In this document: piece after piece, positions 6,243 through 8,464 of the stretch | Layout: the number at the start of each line of letters is the position of its first letter | How positions within the stretch are numbered: the first letter of the stretch is position 1 | Origin: an uncultured Treponema sp. | GTDB lineage: Bacteria; Spirochaetota; Spirochaetia; Treponematales; Treponemataceae | Direction of reading: 5' to 3' | Assembly (NCBI GenBank): GCA_905373565.1 | Contig: CAJPTT010000084.1 | Coordinates: 1-8,464 of the forward strand | Length of the DNA: 8,464 nucleotides | Position numbers and translations under genes: made by a program | Notes under the pieces: model-generated | The model's input: the letters and a program-made list of their open reading frames with translations, nothing else | Database searches by the model: none | What the model was told of the DNA's origin: nothing

Positions 6243-6857
6243 ATGAGCATATCCGACACGCAAAAAAAAATATTGGAAATCGGCAAACAGGAATTTTTGC
6301 AGAAAGGTTTTAAAGATGCCTCATTAAGGAAAATTGTAGCGGATGCAGGTTTTACACAAGGCGCTTTTTACGGTTATTACCCCGACAAGGAAGCGTTGTT
6401 TACTGCATTGGTATCCGAAGCGGCAGACGGTTTGGTTGCACAATTCAAACATGCACAAGAAGCTCATTTTGATTTAATTAAAGAAGGAAAAACTCAATTC
6501 AGCAGAAAACTGTCTACGGAATATCTGCATATTTTCGTAAACTATATTTATGATAATTTCGATGCATTTAAACTCGTGATTTGCCGGTCTGCCGGAACAA
6601 AGTACGAGCATTATATTCACGATTTAGTTGAGCTTGAGATTTCCGTCACCGAAAAATACTACCGTCTTTTACGAAAGCGAGGAAAGCTTGAAGGCATTGT
6701 GAGCCGTGAACTGCATCACATGATTACAAGCGCGTATTTTACCGCCGTGTTTGAAACAGTTGCGCATGACATGACACGCAAAAAAGCGCTTGAGTATGTA
6801 AAAGAACTGGCTGTCTTTTTTAACTGCGGTTGGGACGGTATTTTAAAGTTGATGTAA
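6243..6857 (+). CDS. TetR/AcrR-family transcriptional regulator
   Basis: The ATG at 6243 follows GGGG (6233-6236) at 6-base spacing. The 204-residue length is typical. Residues 6-55 form the TetR DNA-binding domain: first helix QKKILEIGKQEFLQKGF, then the helix-turn-helix ASLRKIVADAGFTQGAFYGYY with the signature DKEALFTALV after it. The rest is an all-helical ligand-binding and dimerisation domain (AcrR-like C-terminal type), whose ligand cannot be read from sequence. TetR regulators usually control adjacent or divergent genes, commonly transporters or enzymes, but here the upstream gene is a same-strand chemoreceptor and the downstream gene is convergent. It may therefore control itself, the chemoreceptor, or distant genes. 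Palindromes at 6059-6072 and 6169-6178 are candidate binding sites. Family assignment is firm; target and ligand are open. Confidence 0.95.
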   Translation: MSISDTQKKILEIGKQEFLQKGFKDASLRKIVADAGFTQGAFYGYYPDKEALFTALVSEAADGLVAQFKHAQEAHFDLIKEGKTQFSRKLSTEYLHIFVNYIYDNFDAFKLVICRSAGTKYEHYIHDLVELEISVTEKYYRLLRKRGKLEGIVSRELHHMITSAYFTAVFETVAHDMTRKKALEYVKELAVFFNCGWDGILKLM

Positions 6858-6912
6858 GAGAGAGAAATTGCTTGTAGCAGAAGTGGGCGCGTATACCGAG
6901 ATACACCAATCA

Positions 6913-6947
6913 GGGATAGAGGTCGAAATGCTTTATGCCTTTATCCC
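6913..6947 (+). terminator. Possible hairpin terminator between convergent genes
   Basis: GGGATAGAGGT (6913-6923) can pair with GCCTTTATCCC (6937-6947) as an 11-bp stem with two G-U pairs and a 13-base loop in + strand RNA. On the minus strand the two G-U pairs become A-C mismatches, so it favours stopping transcripts from the TetR gene. The right arm includes the stop codon of the cyclase gene. No T-run follows, so the call is tentative. Confidence 0.35.
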
Positions 6948-8464
6948 ATAGCCCGGTGCCGATTTTGCTGCATGCTTTTTTCTATAATTGCAATCTCGTT
7001 TGCCATCTCAGGTTCCAGTAATGTCGGCTCCAACCGGCTGATAAGGGCGCGACATTCGTCGAACCGGTCTTCTTTAAACGCCGCGGCCAGTCGGTCATAA
7101 CAATCTTTTACTTCTTTAAATTCCATCGTATATTCGGCATTCTGATAATTGATATAATAGCACGGCACCTTTCCCTTTCCTTTTAAAAAGCGTGAAGGGC
7201 GTTTATAGAGCCGATAGCTGCCGGAAATGAGTGCCGCGGTTTTCATCGAGACGGTGCACGCCATCGGAGCTGTTACCGATTCAAGGCGGAAGGCCGTATT
7301 AACCGTATCGCCGAAGATATCGAAAATATATTTATGTACGCCGACGATGCCGCCGGTTATTGCTCCTGAATCAATCCCTATTTTTATTCTAAACCGGCTG
7401 TTATTATCTTTATTAAGTGTTTCAAAGCTTCGCAGCATTTCGACAGCGGCGCCGACAAGTCTGAGCGCATGGTCTTTTTCTCCTCTCAGGCCGCAGCATG
7501 CCAAATAGCCGTCCCCAAGTGTTTTTATCCGCTCACAGCCGAAAGCATCCATAATGCCGTCAAATTGAGTAAACATCGTATTTAATTGCGCAATAATATG
7601 CTCCGGCGCCGTACCTCCCGACCATTCGGTAAAGCTGACTAAGTCTGCAAACAGTACCGTTACCGCAGGATATACTTTAGGTTTTGATGTTCCCGTACTG
7701 ATAAGTTCGTCGATAACGGAAGGCGGCAGCGTATTGCGTAAAAGCTTGTCGCTCTTTTCTTTTTCGCAAGCGAGTTCTTTTGTTTTTTCTTTTACTTTTC
7801 GATCAAGTTCATCCGCTCTCCGCTGTAAATTTCTAAAGCGGAGTTGGACGGCAAAGAAGATACTGCTTCCGATACAGCAGGTGAGTAGAAGATAGAACCA
7901 TATAGTCTGATAAAAAAACGGCTTTTTATAAATAGCTGCACTGGAACCGCTCTTATTTACAATTCCGTCATTGTTTGCTGCTCTTACTTTAAATACGTAG
8001 TTACCGGGATTGAGGTTCGTATAGGCAATTTCCCGCGTAGTTCCGCAGCTACGCCACTCTTTGTCATACCCTTCAAGTTTATATTCAAATTGAACCCTCT
8101 GCGGAATGGTAAAACTTAACGCGGTAAATTTAAACAGGATTCGCTTTATTCCGGCTTCTATCGTCATCCTTTTTTCCGTTACATCATAGTCTTTGCCATC
8201 TAAAACGATACTCTCGATAACAACCGGCGGGGCATGTTTATTGGTAACATAATAGGAAGGAGCGCAAACCGCAACGCCTTTAAGTGTGGGCAGAAACAAT
8301 GTATTTTCAGCGGTAACATGCGCCCATGCATTCGCCGCTAATTGACCGGTCAGGCCGTCAAGCCGGTTGTAACGGACAAGAAATTCGGCCGGAAGACCGT
8401 TCAGCACCGCTCTTACAAAAACATCCGTTTTTACCAGCAGTAAATCTTTTGCCGTTACAATCCA
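6941..8464 (-). CDS. Propeller/Y_Y_Y sensor adenylyl cyclase (class III), 5' truncated
   Basis: The frame is open to the right edge, so the start is outside the window; 507 residues are visible and the GTG at 8407 is internal. Residues 1-75 are the end of a two-component-type beta-propeller (ENTLFLPTLKGVAV). About 108-185 is a Y_Y_Y domain (FEYKLEGYDKEWR, then LNPGNYVFKVRAAN). One membrane helix (about 185-208) leads to a coiled coil (209-241) and a class III cyclase domain (about 264-440). Metal-binding Asp274 (FADLVSFT) and Asp318 (KTLGDGY) are present, as are Lys314 and Asp382, the pair that selects ATP, and transition-state Asn389 and Arg393. It should make cAMP in the cytoplasm when the periplasmic sensor responds. 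A helical tail of about 60 residues of unknown role follows. Y_Y_Y sensors are best known on histidine kinases; here the output is a cyclase. It converges on the TetR gene. Confidence 0.93.
   Translation of the reverse strand, partial: WIVTAKDLLLVKTDVFVRAVLNGLPAEFLVRYNRLDGLTGQLAANAWAHVTAENTLFLPTLKGVAVCAPSYYVTNKHAPPVVIESIVLDGKDYDVTEKRMTIEAGIKRILFKFTALSFTIPQRVQFEYKLEGYDKEWRSCGTTREIAYTNLNPGNYVFKVRAANNDGIVNKSGSSAAIYKKPFFYQTIWFYLLLTCCIGSSIFFAVQLRFRNLQRRADELDRKVKEKTKELACEKEKSDKLLRNTLPPSVIDELISTGTSKPKVYPAVTVLFADLVSFTEWSGGTAPEHIIAQLNTMFTQFDGIMDAFGCERIKTLGDGYLACCGLRGEKDHALRLVGAAVEMLRSFETLNKDNNSRFRIKIGIDSGAITGGIVGVHKYIFDIFGDTVNTAFRLESVTAPMACTVSMKTAALISGSYRLYKRPSRFLKGKGKVPCYYINYQNAEYTMEFKEVKDCYDRLAAAFKEDRFDECRALISRLEPTLLEPEMANEIAIIEKSMQQNRHRAMG

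Noticed and set aside
6065..6313. 82-codon + strand frame running from the intergenic region into the TetR gene
   Set aside because: It has no ribosome site, lies over the predicted promoter, overlaps the firmly assigned TetR gene in another frame, and shows no recognisable domain.

Overview
The window looks like chromosomal DNA from a spirochete, most likely a host-associated Treponema of medium GC content. The evidence is family-level: a DUF342/FapA-type protein followed by two small genes of the kind found next to flagellar genes, a Treponema-style chemoreceptor ending, a beta-rich exported protein without a recognisable family, and a propeller-sensor class III cyclase. The species cannot be fixed from the sequence alone.

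Left block (1-1858, + strand): three tightly coupled genes. They are the C-terminal part of a FapA/DUF342 protein (cut by the left edge), a 111-aa hydrophilic protein whose GTG start overlaps the previous stop, and a 174-aa membrane-anchored coiled-coil protein whose C-terminus resembles the SwrB/YlxL (DUF6115-like) helix-turn-helix tail. In many flagellated bacteria such genes follow the flhF-flhG-sigma28 cluster, so I infer that this is the end of a flagellar/motility operon.

Middle block (1932-6027): a convergent minus-strand gene for a secreted, probably outer-membrane beta-barrel protein with a long acidic/Ser-rich linker. It diverges from a full-length methyl-accepting chemotaxis protein (dCache sensor, HAMP, signalling hairpin). 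Their 196-bp shared upstream region carries phased A/T tracts, an extended -10 promoter and a sigma28-like -10 element for the chemoreceptor.

Right block (6028-8464): a 215-bp intergenic region holds a 106-nt stretch closed by an 8-bp inverted repeat and containing three predicted internal hairpins, then a good promoter and palindromes that could be operators. It is followed by a TetR-family regulator. Converging on it from the right edge is a truncated sensor: end of a beta-propeller, Y_Y_Y domain, one membrane helix, coiled coil and an adenylyl cyclase domain with all catalytic residues.

Together the genes describe motility, environmental sensing by chemotaxis and cAMP, and a surface protein. 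No CRISPR array, transposase, tRNA or rRNA gene was seen. The least explained part is the structured intergenic stretch at 6038-6143.
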